Positions 6,968-14,446 of a stretch of 14,702 bases of DNA are shown here, piece by piece. The notes below the pieces were generated by a model, which was not told where the DNA came from, did no database searches, and was given only the letters and a program-made list of their open reading frames with translations. The translations under genes were made by a program, and so were the position numbers. Positions within the stretch are counted from its first letter, which is position 1; every line of letters starts with the position of its first letter. This DNA comes from BOG-1155 sp050012495 (GTDB lineage: Bacteria > Desulfobacterota > Syntrophorhabdia > Syntrophorhabdales > WCHB1-27), in assembly GCA_050012495.1 (NCBI GenBank), contig JBEKHB010000083.1:1-14702 (forward strand), read 5' to 3'.

Positions 6968-7360
6968 ATGGCAATTCGCTTCATGGACCCAGCAGCAGTA
7001 GACGGTGTTCGGGACTACGTGAATAACGACCCCGAGTTTAAACTGGCATCAAAGTATGTCGTCGCCGACATACTTTTGGGAGCCGGAGATTTCAAGTGTA
7101 TTGTGAAGGTACGGGAGGGCGCAATATCCGAAATATTCTTGAATCCAACCTTTATGGATGCATGGGGTTTCTACATCAAAGGCTCCGAAGACGCGTGGAG
7201 CAAGTTTCTCCAGCCCGTTCCGCCTCCTTGGCATCAAGGCCTCTTTGGGGCGATGATTCGCCAGATTCTCGAGGTAGGGGGGAACCTTGAAATGGCCTTT
7301 AGCTATTTCTGGGCCGTGACTCGGATGCTTGATCTCTTCAGGCAAGCGCAAAACAGGTAG
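6968..7360 (+). CDS. Small SCP2-like protein of unknown function
   Basis: This is a 130-residue protein with no signal peptide or membrane segment. The start is ATG 6968, placed 7 bases after GGGAGG (6955-6960); the upstream ATG at 6953 overlaps that ribosome site. The pattern of short strands (DFKCIVKVREGAISEIFL), GFYIKGSEDAWSKFL, and a C-terminal helical part beginning GNLEMAFSYFWAV suggests a sterol-carrier-protein-2-like fold that holds a hydrophobic ligand. This assignment is from pattern only. PVPPPWHQG in the middle is a distinctive loop. Its stop codon at 7358-7360 touches the AGGAGG of the hydrolase gene, so the two are translationally coupled. It may bind or present the substrate of the hydrolase, which is inference. 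Confidence 0.5.
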   Translation: MAIRFMDPAAVDGVRDYVNNDPEFKLASKYVVADILLGAGDFKCIVKVREGAISEIFLNPTFMDAWGFYIKGSEDAWSKFLQPVPPPWHQGLFGAMIRQILEVGGNLEMAFSYFWAVTRMLDLFRQAQNR

Positions 7361-7373
7361 AGGAGGCCGATCA

Positions 7374-8222
7374 ATGACGAGAACAGAATCTGTTACCGGA
7401 AAATACATTTACCTTACTGTTCAAGGCGTGGAATATCGAGTGTACTTCGAAGAAAACGGAGAGGGCATTCCCCTTGTTTGTCAGCACACGGCCGGGTCAG
7501 ACGGTCGTCAATGGCGTCATCTCCTTAACGATAGTGAAGTGACGTCTCTGTACCGGGTCATAGTCTTCGACCTTCCTTATCATGGCAAGAGTCTGCCCCC
7601 CGAGTCGGTCGAGTGGTGGAAGGAAGAATACCAGTTGCACAAGGGCTTTCTTCTCGATTTCCACGTTGAGTTCAGTAGGGCTCTGGGGCTCGAAAGGCCG
7701 GTTTATATAGGTTGTTCCATGGGCGGGCATCTCGCGCCCGATCTGGCACTCGAACGACCCGATGCCTATAGGGCAGTGATCGGGGTCGAAGGAACAGCGC
7801 ACTCGGGACATTCTACTGAAATATGGTGGTACCATCCAAAGGTTAGCAACGACTTTAGATTCCATGCCATGATGTCCATGATGGCGCCCACGAGCCCTGA
7901 AAAGTATCGCCGGGAAACAAGCTGGGAATATAGCCAAAGTGCCCCTTTTGTGTTCAAGGGAGACCTGTATTATTACTTTGCAGAACACGACGTCACTAAA
8001 ACGGCCAAAGATATCGATACATCGCGCATCCCAGTATATGTGATGTCAGGCGAATATGATCCAGCCGCATCGCCGGTTGAGGGGCGAGCCCTGTCGGATG
8101 CGATCAAAGGATCGAAATTCACCGAACTGAAAGGGCTCGGCCATTTTGGCATGTGCGAGAACTACCCGCTTTTCAAACAGTATTTGATGCCCGTTTTAAG
8201 GGAAATAGCAGACAAGGGTTAA
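7374..8222 (+). CDS. Alpha/beta-fold hydrolase
   Basis: This 282-residue hydrolase probably acts in the cytoplasm, since it has no signal peptide. The catalytic triad is visible: nucleophile S115 in the elbow GCSMGG, acid D229 in VMSGEYDP, and H257 in GLGHFGM. QHTAGSDGRQW (residues 37-47) supplies the oxyanion-hole region and FDLPYHGKS is the usual strand-4 motif. A cap region with many aromatics (EIWWYHP, YYYFAEHD) lies between about residues 148 and 210 and would shape the substrate pocket. Start ATG 7374 has AGGAGG (7361-7366) 7 bases upstream; this site overlaps the stop of the preceding gene. It sits between the binding protein and the permease genes, so it most likely cleaves an ester, amide or thioester in the imported compound or its product. 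Substrate unknown. Confidence 0.88.
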   Translation: MTRTESVTGKYIYLTVQGVEYRVYFEENGEGIPLVCQHTAGSDGRQWRHLLNDSEVTSLYRVIVFDLPYHGKSLPPESVEWWKEEYQLHKGFLLDFHVEFSRALGLERPVYIGCSMGGHLAPDLALERPDAYRAVIGVEGTAHSGHSTEIWWYHPKVSNDFRFHAMMSMMAPTSPEKYRRETSWEYSQSAPFVFKGDLYYYFAEHDVTKTAKDIDTSRIPVYVMSGEYDPAASPVEGRALSDAIKGSKFTELKGLGHFGMCENYPLFKQYLMPVLREIADKG

Positions 8223-8501
8223 GGTGACCTCTCTTATCCAAGCCGGCCCAATCGTTCCCGAACGAGAGGGCCGGCGAGGCTGCGCAACGGTGTCTGCCGA
8301 AGGCACGTCCGGCGAGAGAAGGTCGCGGCGGAGCAACGGTAATGCCACGGGAAGAACCTGATTTGCGGTAACGGGATGATCTGAGAGGATTACAGGTTGT
8401 CTCACGCGTATGGCGGGAGCATCCAGCGCCTGTTTTCAGCCACTCTGAGGGTGAGAAATCGGTGGCAGCACGAAATTGTACGGAAGGGAAAGGTCGATAG
8501 C
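8223..8501. other. Intergenic region within the importer operon
   Basis: These 279 bases lie between the hydrolase and livH genes. A strong stem-loop occupies 8242-8275. The rest shows no clear promoter, riboswitch or gene. AACCTG (8356-8361) and CAGGTT (8393-8398) form a loose inverted repeat. An in-frame TTG at 8397 could extend LivH by 35 residues, but that segment is basic and not LivH-like, so I treat it as non-coding. Confidence 0.5.
8242..8275. repeat. Strong stem-loop between the hydrolase and livH genes
   Basis: GCCGGCCC (8242-8249) pairs with GGGCCGGC (8268-8275), and TCGTT (8252-8256) pairs with AACGA (8261-8265) around a CCCG loop. Only a two-by-two mismatch (AA opposite GA) interrupts the stem. 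No T-run follows, so it is not a standard terminator. A REP-like role in separating expression of the binding protein from that of the permeases is possible. Confidence 0.6.
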
Positions 8502-9368
8502 ATGGATCTCGGAATACTTATCTATCAGGTCTTCTACGGCCTCACAACAGGCATCGCTTACGTTGTATTTGCCCTTGGTCTGACCCTCATGCTCGGCGTT
8601 ATGGGTATATTAAACGTTGCCCATGGTGAAATTTATATGATATCGGCCATGCTGTACTGCTCCCTCATATATTACCTGGGTTTAAACTACTTTCTGTCGG
8701 CCATACTCGCCATCGCATTTGTATGCGCATTAGGGATTGTCTGTAGCAAAATCGCGGTCGAGCCATTGCTGAAAAGCCAGAACCCATTGTTGGCCATAAT
8801 CCTGTCAACTTTAGCGATTAGCATGATGCTTATGAATGGCAGCGTACTTCTGTGGGGTGCGACGACGGTCCCCGCGCAACTGCCCCTGCAAGGGGAGCTT
8901 CATGTGGGTGGCCTGCTGATTCCTAAGGCGAGGGTCGGGCTTTCCGGTTTCGGCGCGGCTGCCGTCTGTCTACTTTACTTGTTCCTCGAGAAAACGGTGA
9001 TGGGCAAGGTCGTCCGTGCTACGTCCCAAAACAGGCTTGCTGCGAGTCTTATGGGTATAAACCTGCGAAGAGTGTATACCTTTTCCTTTGCAATTGCTTC
9101 GGTTCTTGCGGGCTTGGCCGGCATCCTCATCGCCCCGATCTGGGTTTCGAACCCATTCATGGGCCAGAGTATGATTCTCAAGGGCTTCATCGTCGTCATA
9201 GTGGGAGGCTTGGGCAATATTAGAGGGGCCATCTTGATTGGATTGCTGCTTGGTTTGGCAGAGGCATTTACCGGCCACTTTGTGTCTGTCTACTACCGGG
9301 AAACCATGGGGTATGTCCTCATGATACTGATTCTCATTGTGAAGCCAAAAGGACTGTTTGCGAGATAG
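8502..9368 (+). CDS. livH: Branched-chain-type ABC transporter permease LivH
   Basis: This 288-residue polytopic inner-membrane protein forms one half of the translocation channel with LivM. Its start, YQVFYGLTTGIAYVVFALGL, then the family motif LNVAHGEIYM, and the late cytoplasmic loop motif GGLGNIRGAILIGLLLGLAE (coupling to the ATPases) identify LivH. About eight hydrophobic segments are visible, and the tail KPKGLFAR is characteristic. ATG 8502 is preceded by GGGAAAGG at about 8 bases and gives normal family length; a TTG at 8397 would add a non-homologous leader. The stop at 9366-9368 overlaps the AGGAGG of livM, so the pair is translationally coupled. The symbol refers to the family; the substrate need not be a branched-chain amino acid. 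Confidence 0.9.
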   Translation: MDLGILIYQVFYGLTTGIAYVVFALGLTLMLGVMGILNVAHGEIYMISAMLYCSLIYYLGLNYFLSAILAIAFVCALGIVCSKIAVEPLLKSQNPLLAIILSTLAISMMLMNGSVLLWGATTVPAQLPLQGELHVGGLLIPKARVGLSGFGAAAVCLLYLFLEKTVMGKVVRATSQNRLAASLMGINLRRVYTFSFAIASVLAGLAGILIAPIWVSNPFMGQSMILKGFIVVIVGGLGNIRGAILIGLLLGLAEAFTGHFVSVYYRETMGYVLMILILIVKPKGLFAR

Positions 9369-9379
9369 GAGGATTGTGG

Positions 9380-10351
9380 GTGCGGTATAAGTACGTCATA
9401 TTCGTCCTGCTGCTGGCCTTGGCCGTTGTTGCTCCCGTTGTGGTAGACAACGAGTATTTCACCCACGTGCTCGTGCTCACGTACATCTTCGCAATTTTTG
9501 CGCTGAGCTATGATCTGGTCATAGGGGGTATGGGGCAGATCTCGTTAGGGCAGCAGGCGTTTTTGGGGGTCGGGGCCTACGTGAGTGCCATACTCTCTTC
9601 GAAGCTGGGTGTTCCTGTTTGGCTTTGCCTGTTTGCCGCCGTGTTCGCCGCCGGGGCTGTGGGTCTGTTCATAGGGTGCGTATCGCTAAGAATAAGAGGT
9701 GCATACCTTGCAATAGTCACGCTAGGATTCGCAATGATTCTCTGGATGATAGCGATGGGATGGCGTGCAGTTACGAATGGGCAGATGGGAATACGGGAGA
9801 TTCCGCCTTTGGTGATCGGTCTTCCTTTTCTACCCAGGATAGAATTCGATTCTCCTGGGAAATACTACTACCTCGCATTGGTCTTTCTGCTCTTCACCAT
9901 TTATTTCATATCGAGATTGATGAAAAGTCGGCTCGGCATGGCCATTACCGCGCTCCGTGAAAACGAGGATCGTTCGGCCATACTGGGCATTGGCGCTTTT
10001 GTTCATTTTCTCTCTGCATTCACGATATCCGCTGCCTTGGCCGGCTTTGCGGGGTTTGCATACGTCCACTACATCGCCTTCGTGGACCCCAAGATACTGA
10101 GCCAGTACTACATGATAACAGGCCTTATTATGGTCATTGTCGGAGGTACGACCACCATAGGAGGCCCCATTGTGGGTGCTCTTATTTTCTTTTTTCTTCC
10201 GGAGTGGCTTCGTATCGCCCAGGAAGCTCGGCTGATTTTGTTTGGAGCAATGCTCCTTATTTTCAATACCCTGATGCCACAGGGCATTTATCCGGCATCA
10301 CTCGCACTTCGGCGCTTCGTCCTAGAAAGGGGATGGCGCAGGCAGCAGTGA
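9380..10351 (+). CDS. livM: Branched-chain-type ABC transporter permease LivM
   Basis: This 323-residue integral membrane permease is the LivH partner. Diagnostic segments are ALSYDLVIGGMGQISLGQQA followed by FLGVGAY, the strand RGAYLAIVTLGFA, TNGQMGI before the periplasmic loop, SRLGMAITALRENEDRSAILGI in the large cytoplasmic loop, and VGGTTTIGGPIVGALI as the ATPase coupling motif. I start it at GTG 9380, which is 7 bases after AGGAGG (9367-9372); TTG 9374 is only one base from that site. The gene begins 11 bases after livH ends and the ribosome site overlaps the livH stop. The C-terminus ends in a short basic stretch (RRFVLERGWRRQQ). Confidence 0.9.
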   Translation: MRYKYVIFVLLLALAVVAPVVVDNEYFTHVLVLTYIFAIFALSYDLVIGGMGQISLGQQAFLGVGAYVSAILSSKLGVPVWLCLFAAVFAAGAVGLFIGCVSLRIRGAYLAIVTLGFAMILWMIAMGWRAVTNGQMGIREIPPLVIGLPFLPRIEFDSPGKYYYLALVFLLFTIYFISRLMKSRLGMAITALRENEDRSAILGIGAFVHFLSAFTISAALAGFAGFAYVHYIAFVDPKILSQYYMITGLIMVIVGGTTTIGGPIVGALIFFFLPEWLRIAQEARLILFGAMLLIFNTLMPQGIYPASLALRRFVLERGWRRQQ

Positions 10352-10375
10352 GGTATCCGGCGGGCGAAGGTGTAT

Positions 10376-11179
10376 ATGGTGGAGAAAGCGCTTCGCGAAG
10401 ACGAGAGCATGCTTGAATTGAAAGGAGTGACTATCGATTTCGGAGGGCTCAGAGCCCTTGATGGGGTAGATCTCAATATCTGCCAGGGTGAGATATTCGG
10501 TATCATTGGACCGAATGGATCTGGTAAGAGCACGTTGTTCAACATCGCGACCGGTTTTTTAGTTCCAAGGTCCGGTCAGGTCGCATACAGGGGAAGATCG
10601 ATCACCGGTTGGAAGCCGCACCGGATCGCAGCCCTGGGCATAGGAAGGGTATTCCAGAGTAACAGTCTTTTTCCTAATTTTAGCGTGAAGGAAAATCTGA
10701 TAAGAAGCGGCTTCATGAGATTGACGACCGGTTTTCTCGGGTCATTCTTCAACACGAGACGTTTTAGGAGTGAGAACCGGGAGTTGGAAGAGAAAGCCGT
10801 TGAGCTGTCGAGGTTCGTGGGGCTCGAAGAAAGGGTCGATACCCTCGCAAAAAATCTGCCGTACGGAGAGCAGAGAAGACTGGAAATAGCAATTGCTCTG
10901 GGACCAGATCCTGATCTACTGTTCCTGGACGAACCGGTTACCGGGATGAATCCGACAGAGACTGCTAGTGTCATGGAGCTGATCCGGTCGATTCAAAAAG
11001 GGGGAAGAACTATAGTCATCGTTGAGCATAACATGAGGGTTATCATGGGAATTTGCAGTCGCATCGCCGTCATCAGCTTCGGCACGAAGATAGCCGAAGG
11101 AAATCCGGAGGAAATAGCTCACAACGATAAGGTCATCTCAGTCTACCTGGGAACGAGAAAAATCGATGCTGCGTATTAA
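10376..11179 (+). CDS. livG: Branched-chain-type ABC transporter ATP-binding protein LivG
   Basis: This 267-residue ATPase energises the LivHM channel from the cytoplasmic face. Motifs are in order: Walker A GPNGSGKS (45-52), Q-loop Q94 (RVFQSNSLFP), the signature as PYGEQR (162-167), Walker B LLFLDEP with catalytic E186, and H218 (VEHNM). The inserted stretch between Q-loop and signature (SGFMRLTTGFLGSFFNTRRF) is typical for LivG against LivF. The start is uncertain: ATG 10376 follows GGCGAAGG by 5 bases, GTG 10370 is also in frame, and ATG 10409 gives a start like that of most homologues (MLELKGVTIDFGG). The end overlaps livF by 14 bases. Confidence 0.9.
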   Translation: MVEKALREDESMLELKGVTIDFGGLRALDGVDLNICQGEIFGIIGPNGSGKSTLFNIATGFLVPRSGQVAYRGRSITGWKPHRIAALGIGRVFQSNSLFPNFSVKENLIRSGFMRLTTGFLGSFFNTRRFRSENRELEEKAVELSRFVGLEERVDTLAKNLPYGEQRRLEIAIALGPDPDLLFLDEPVTGMNPTETASVMELIRSIQKGGRTIVIVEHNMRVIMGICSRIAVISFGTKIAEGNPEEIAHNDKVISVYLGTRKIDAAY

Positions 11180-11870
11180 GGATGCGGAGATATACTACGG
11201 GCGTGCTAAGGCGCTCAAAGGGGTCTCGCTAGAAGTTCATGAAGGTGAGTTTGTCACGCTCCTTGGAGCAAACGGGGCGGGTAAAACAACATTGCTGCTG
11301 GCTATATCCGGACTGAAGAAAATGGTCAGCGGTACCGTAGAGTTTCTGGGAACAAGGATCGACAATCTGCGCCCGGACCAGATTGTGAGTCTCGGGATTG
11401 CTCATGTGCCGCAAGGTCGACAGTTGTTTCCCGATATGACGGTATCCGAGAATCTGGAACTCGGCGCGTACAAGATAAAGGATCGTAGAGAGAAGAAAAA
11501 CGAATTGGACAGGGTTCTCGGCTATTTCAAGATGTTGGCCGGTCGAAAAAATGCTAAAGCCAACACACTGAGCGGGGGCATGCAACAGATGCTAGCCGTC
11601 GCACGAGGACTAATGCTGAGACCAAAACTGCTCCTGCTGGATGAGCCTTCGCTCGGTTTGGCTCCGGTGGTCGTTGAAGAATTGGCAAGATTATTCAGCG
11701 ACCTGAATAACAGTGGGATGGCGATACTTCTCGTGGAGCAGAACGCAATGCTCGCCCTGGAGATAGCGGACAGGGCTTATGTCCTGGAAAACGGAAGCAT
11801 AACTGCGAGCGACCGTGCGGATGAACTCATGCAGAGCGAGCTGATCCGAAAGGCTTATCTGGGGCTATGA
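11166..11870 (+). CDS. livF: Branched-chain-type ABC transporter ATP-binding protein LivF
   Basis: This 234-residue second ATPase pairs with LivG. The motifs are canonical: Walker A GANGAGKT (34-41), Q83 in HVPQGRQLFPDMTV, signature LSGGMQQ (135-141), Walker B KLLLLDEP (154-161) followed by SLGLAP, and the LivF-type switch VEQNA with Gln in place of the usual His. The length is standard. Its ATG lies inside livG with a 14-base overlap in another frame and without a strong ribosome site, indicating translational coupling. It is the last gene of the importer operon; no obvious intrinsic terminator follows. Confidence 0.92.
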   Translation: MLRIKDAEIYYGRAKALKGVSLEVHEGEFVTLLGANGAGKTTLLLAISGLKKMVSGTVEFLGTRIDNLRPDQIVSLGIAHVPQGRQLFPDMTVSENLELGAYKIKDRREKKNELDRVLGYFKMLAGRKNAKANTLSGGMQQMLAVARGLMLRPKLLLLDEPSLGLAPVVVEELARLFSDLNNSGMAILLVEQNAMLALEIADRAYVLENGSITASDRADELMQSELIRKAYLGL

Positions 11871-12159
11871 GGGAACGCGGATACTTCAGTCACCCCTTTC
11901 CAATGGTCACCTGCTAAGACTTACAGTGGCCGCCCTTTCGGGTCCAGTTGGATTGTGTCCTTCCGGTGAGCCTGCGTCGCTTACAAACCGGAGATAAAAG
12001 ATGGGATTTGGGAGGTATCTACGGAGGCAATGCGGCAATAGCGTCCTCGTAGTTCCAGGGCAGCCACTCTTGGGTGTTTTTGAACACCTCATGGGAGTGC
12101 TGAAGTCGGGCGCCGGGCCGCGTCTTGACATTTCGTACCCGGTATGTTGGAATTAACCC
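11871..12159. other. Intergenic region after livF, with possible transposase-tail remnant
   Basis: These 289 bases mark the change from the GC-poorer module to the GC-rich right flank. Read on the minus strand from about 12130 to 12019, an open frame ends with RLQHSHEVFKNTQEWLPWNY and then EDAIAALPP before a stop; the LPWNY close to the end recalls IS66-type transposases, but this is weak. A 6-bp hairpin GGTGTT-TTTG-AACACC lies at 12073-12088 within it. TTGACA at 12125-12130 has no matching -10 at normal spacing. Confidence 0.35.
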
Positions 12160-12627
12160 ATGCCCAGAAAAAAGATGAAACAAGAGATACGAAAGCCCGA
12201 CTTTTTCCAGACTACGTTCCGCCTCGTGCTGGAATGGAGCAAGGGACACAGGACGGCTTGCATCGGCGCCGCCGTCGCCCTCGTCCTCGTCGTGCTCGCC
12301 GTCTGGGGCTACGCTGCCTATAGGACGGGAGAGAACGAGAAGGCGCAGTACGCGCTCTTCGAAGGCATGAACAGCTTCCGCGCCTACACGGTCGATCCGA
12401 AAAGCGACGGCCTCTCGAAGGCGGAAGGGAGTTTCGAAAAGGTGGCCGGTGAAAGCTCAGGGGGCTTGAGGGATATCGCAAGACTCTACCTTGCCAAGAT
12501 CGCGGCCATAAAAGGCATGAAAGAGCAGGCCGGGCGCCTCTATGCAGAGATCAACAAAAAGCCTGCAAATGACGTGATAAAAAAGCTCTCCGAGATAGGC
12601 TTGCAGGAGTCCGGCAAAAAGGAGTAG
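12160..12627 (+). CDS. Membrane-anchored TPR-like protein
   Basis: This 155-residue protein has a basic cytoplasmic start (MPRKKMKQEIRKP), one membrane helix at about residues 33-54 (ACIGAAVALVLVVLAVWGYA) and a helical tail that would lie in the periplasm. The tail contains repeat-like pairs (AQYALFEGMNSFRAY, LSKAEGSFEKVAG, LRDIARLYLAKIAAIKGMKEQAGRLYAEI) of the kind found in TPR/YfgM-type proteins, which act as scaffolds in envelope assembly. The layout matches the YfgM-like family, but no specific role can be named. ATG 12160 lacks a clear ribosome site; ATG 12175 is an alternative. It converges with the histidine kinase gene, 34 bases between stops, without a visible terminator. Confidence 0.65.
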   Translation: MPRKKMKQEIRKPDFFQTTFRLVLEWSKGHRTACIGAAVALVLVVLAVWGYAAYRTGENEKAQYALFEGMNSFRAYTVDPKSDGLSKAEGSFEKVAGESSGGLRDIARLYLAKIAAIKGMKEQAGRLYAEINKKPANDVIKKLSEIGLQESGKKE

Positions 12628-12661
12628 CGAGAATTGGCGCGATCATTTTTGGAAGGCAGGA

Positions 12662-14446
12662 TCAAAGGGGCGAGGGCGAGGGGATGTCCTTGTCATGGCC
12701 CTTCATAAAGGTGACAGTGAAGGTAGTGCCGCCAGATTCATCGCAGTCAGCGGCCGTCTTGCAGTAGGGGCAATCGGAAATGTCGCCGGGGCAGACGTCC
12801 CGGTCGCCCGGCAGGTGGCGGCAGCGCGTGCTTTTCATCGAAAGGGCGAAGCCGAAGCGTTCCCCGTAGACCTTCATCCTGAGGAGATCGAGCCCTTTGC
12901 CGCCTGCGCCAAATTCATACGGCAGCAGTGACGCGTAGAGCTCGGTGTCTTTTGTGTGGAAGAGACCGTCAAAAATGTACTGCTGATTCTCCTCTGAGAT
13001 ACCGACCCCGGAATCAGTCACGTGCACCAGGACCTGCTCGCCCCTCTCTTCCAGCGATATCGTTACGCAGCCGCCGTCCGGGGTGTTTTCGATGCCGTTT
13101 CGCACGAGACCGTCGATGACATCCCTGAGGATTGCGGGGTCCATCAATATGTAGATGCCGTACAGACCTTCGACCCGCACGTCGATGTGCCGGTGGGCCG
13201 CGAGGTGTCTGGCCCTTTCTCCCGCCTGCACCAGAAAAATATAGAGCTCAACGGGCTGAAAGGCGCCCGTGCCGCGGGGCATGCGGCTGACCACCCATTC
13301 CTTCAGGCCTTGCACGCACGCGTCGATCTCAGGCGAAACCTCCCCCAGGTCCGCCAACCGTTCTTTAAGGCGGTCGAGCTCGTCCGGCAGACTCACCGCT
13401 TCCAGCTCACGCGACGTCATCAGGATTTCGTCCGTATCCCTCTCCATATGAAAAAGCCGCTCCAGGTTCCGCTCGATGGCCTTAAGCATCTCTTTGTAGG
13501 TATCCTCGCCGACCGCCTGCTCCAGCCTGCGGCGGAGCACCCGCACATTCCCCTGAATCACCGCGAGCGGCGTCTTGAGCTCGTGCGATATATGGTCCAC
13601 GGCTTTTGTCTTTGCCCGGTTGAGCTGCTCCAATTGCCGGTGCGACTGGAGGAAGACCTCCTCGGCCCGCTTCCGCTCAGTCACATCCCTTAAGAAAATA
13701 AGTACCTCGGGACGGTCCCGGTAGGTGACTTCCGTTGCGGAGACCTCGATATAGATCGTGCCCCCCGAGCGGGTGAGCCCTTTGAACTCGTACCTCGGCG
13801 GGACGGGCTGCCCCTTCTCCCGCCGGGCGTTCATCTCCATTACCCTTTCCCGGTCATCGGGGTGCACGATCAGGGTGATCGCCTTATTGACGATCTGGTC
13901 CGGGCTGTCATAGCCGAACATCTTTACGAACCTGGAGTTGACGTACACGTGTCTGCCCCCGAGAACGATGGCGATTCCGTCGTTGGAATGCTCGATTACC
14001 GTCCGGTACCGCTCTTCGCTCTCGGCGAGCGCATGCTCCGCCTCCTTGCGCTCGGTGATATCCACCATGGTGCCTTCATAAAAGAGGATCCTGCCATTGC
14101 CGTCCCTGAACACCCGGACGTTCATGGACACCCAGTGCTCGCTTCCGTCCTTGCGCCGCATCCGGGCTTCGAAGCCGGACACCGCGTTGTGTGCCAACAG
14201 GCGCCGGATCATCTCCTTGTGGCGCGCCGGGTCGCTGAAGAGATCGTTGCGGATCGACCCCACCGCCTCCATCAGCTCCGCAGGGGAGCTGTAGCCGTGA
14301 AGACGGGCAAGCGCGGGATTGGCGCTCATGAACCGGCCGTCCGTGCCCGCCTGGTATATGCCTTCCATGGCGTTGTCGAAGATGTGCCGGTATTTCTCTT
14401 CCGCCTCTTGCAGCGCCTTCTCTATCTGCTTATCTCTTTCCATCAT
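12662..14446 (-). CDS. PAS-PAS sensor histidine kinase with Cys-rich insert
   Basis: This 594-residue kinase is probably cytoplasmic (no membrane segment). PAS 1 spans about residues 15-135 (EKYRHIFDNAMEGIYQAGTD, ending DITERKEAE). PAS 2 spans about 143-263 (ERYRTVIEHSNDGIAIVLGG, ending DVTERKRAE). The dimerisation domain has the phosphoacceptor H288 in ISHELKTPLAVI. The ATPase domain has N450 (RNGIENTPDGG), DSGVGI (478-483) and GGKGLDLL (515-522), ending GGTTFTVTF. Before that last strand, residues 542-568 hold five cysteines (C-x9-C-x6-C-x2-C-x5-C), an unusual insert. I start at the ATG ending at 14446 (MMERDKQIEK). The frame stays open to 14581, but that part translates an intergenic repeat. 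No response regulator is adjacent, so its partner is elsewhere. Confidence 0.85.
   Translation of the reverse strand: MMERDKQIEKALQEAEEKYRHIFDNAMEGIYQAGTDGRFMSANPALARLHGYSSPAELMEAVGSIRNDLFSDPARHKEMIRRLLAHNAVSGFEARMRRKDGSEHWVSMNVRVFRDGNGRILFYEGTMVDITERKEAEHALAESEERYRTVIEHSNDGIAIVLGGRHVYVNSRFVKMFGYDSPDQIVNKAITLIVHPDDRERVMEMNARREKGQPVPPRYEFKGLTRSGGTIYIEVSATEVTYRDRPEVLIFLRDVTERKRAEEVFLQSHRQLEQLNRAKTKAVDHISHELKTPLAVIQGNVRVLRRRLEQAVGEDTYKEMLKAIERNLERLFHMERDTDEILMTSRELEAVSLPDELDRLKERLADLGEVSPEIDACVQGLKEWVVSRMPRGTGAFQPVELYIFLVQAGERARHLAAHRHIDVRVEGLYGIYILMDPAILRDVIDGLVRNGIENTPDGGCVTISLEERGEQVLVHVTDSGVGISEENQQYIFDGLFHTKDTELYASLLPYEFGAGGKGLDLLRMKVYGERFGFALSMKSTRCRHLPGDRDVCPGDISDCPYCKTAADCDESGGTTFTVTFMKGHDKDIPSPSPL

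Noticed and set aside
8397..8501. LivH start at TTG 8397
   Set aside because: It adds 35 basic residues before a normal LivH N-terminus, while ATG 8502 has a ribosome site and gives the standard length.
8276..8501. Riboswitch or small RNA ahead of livH
   Set aside because: I looked for the conserved cores of cobalamin, cyclic-di-GMP, glycine and TPP riboswitches and saw none; only a loose 6-bp inverted repeat is present.
12019..12249. Real gene on the minus strand opposite the TPR-like gene
   Set aside because: It overlaps the N-terminal coding part of the gene at 12160 and lacks a ribosome site; at most its last part is a remnant.
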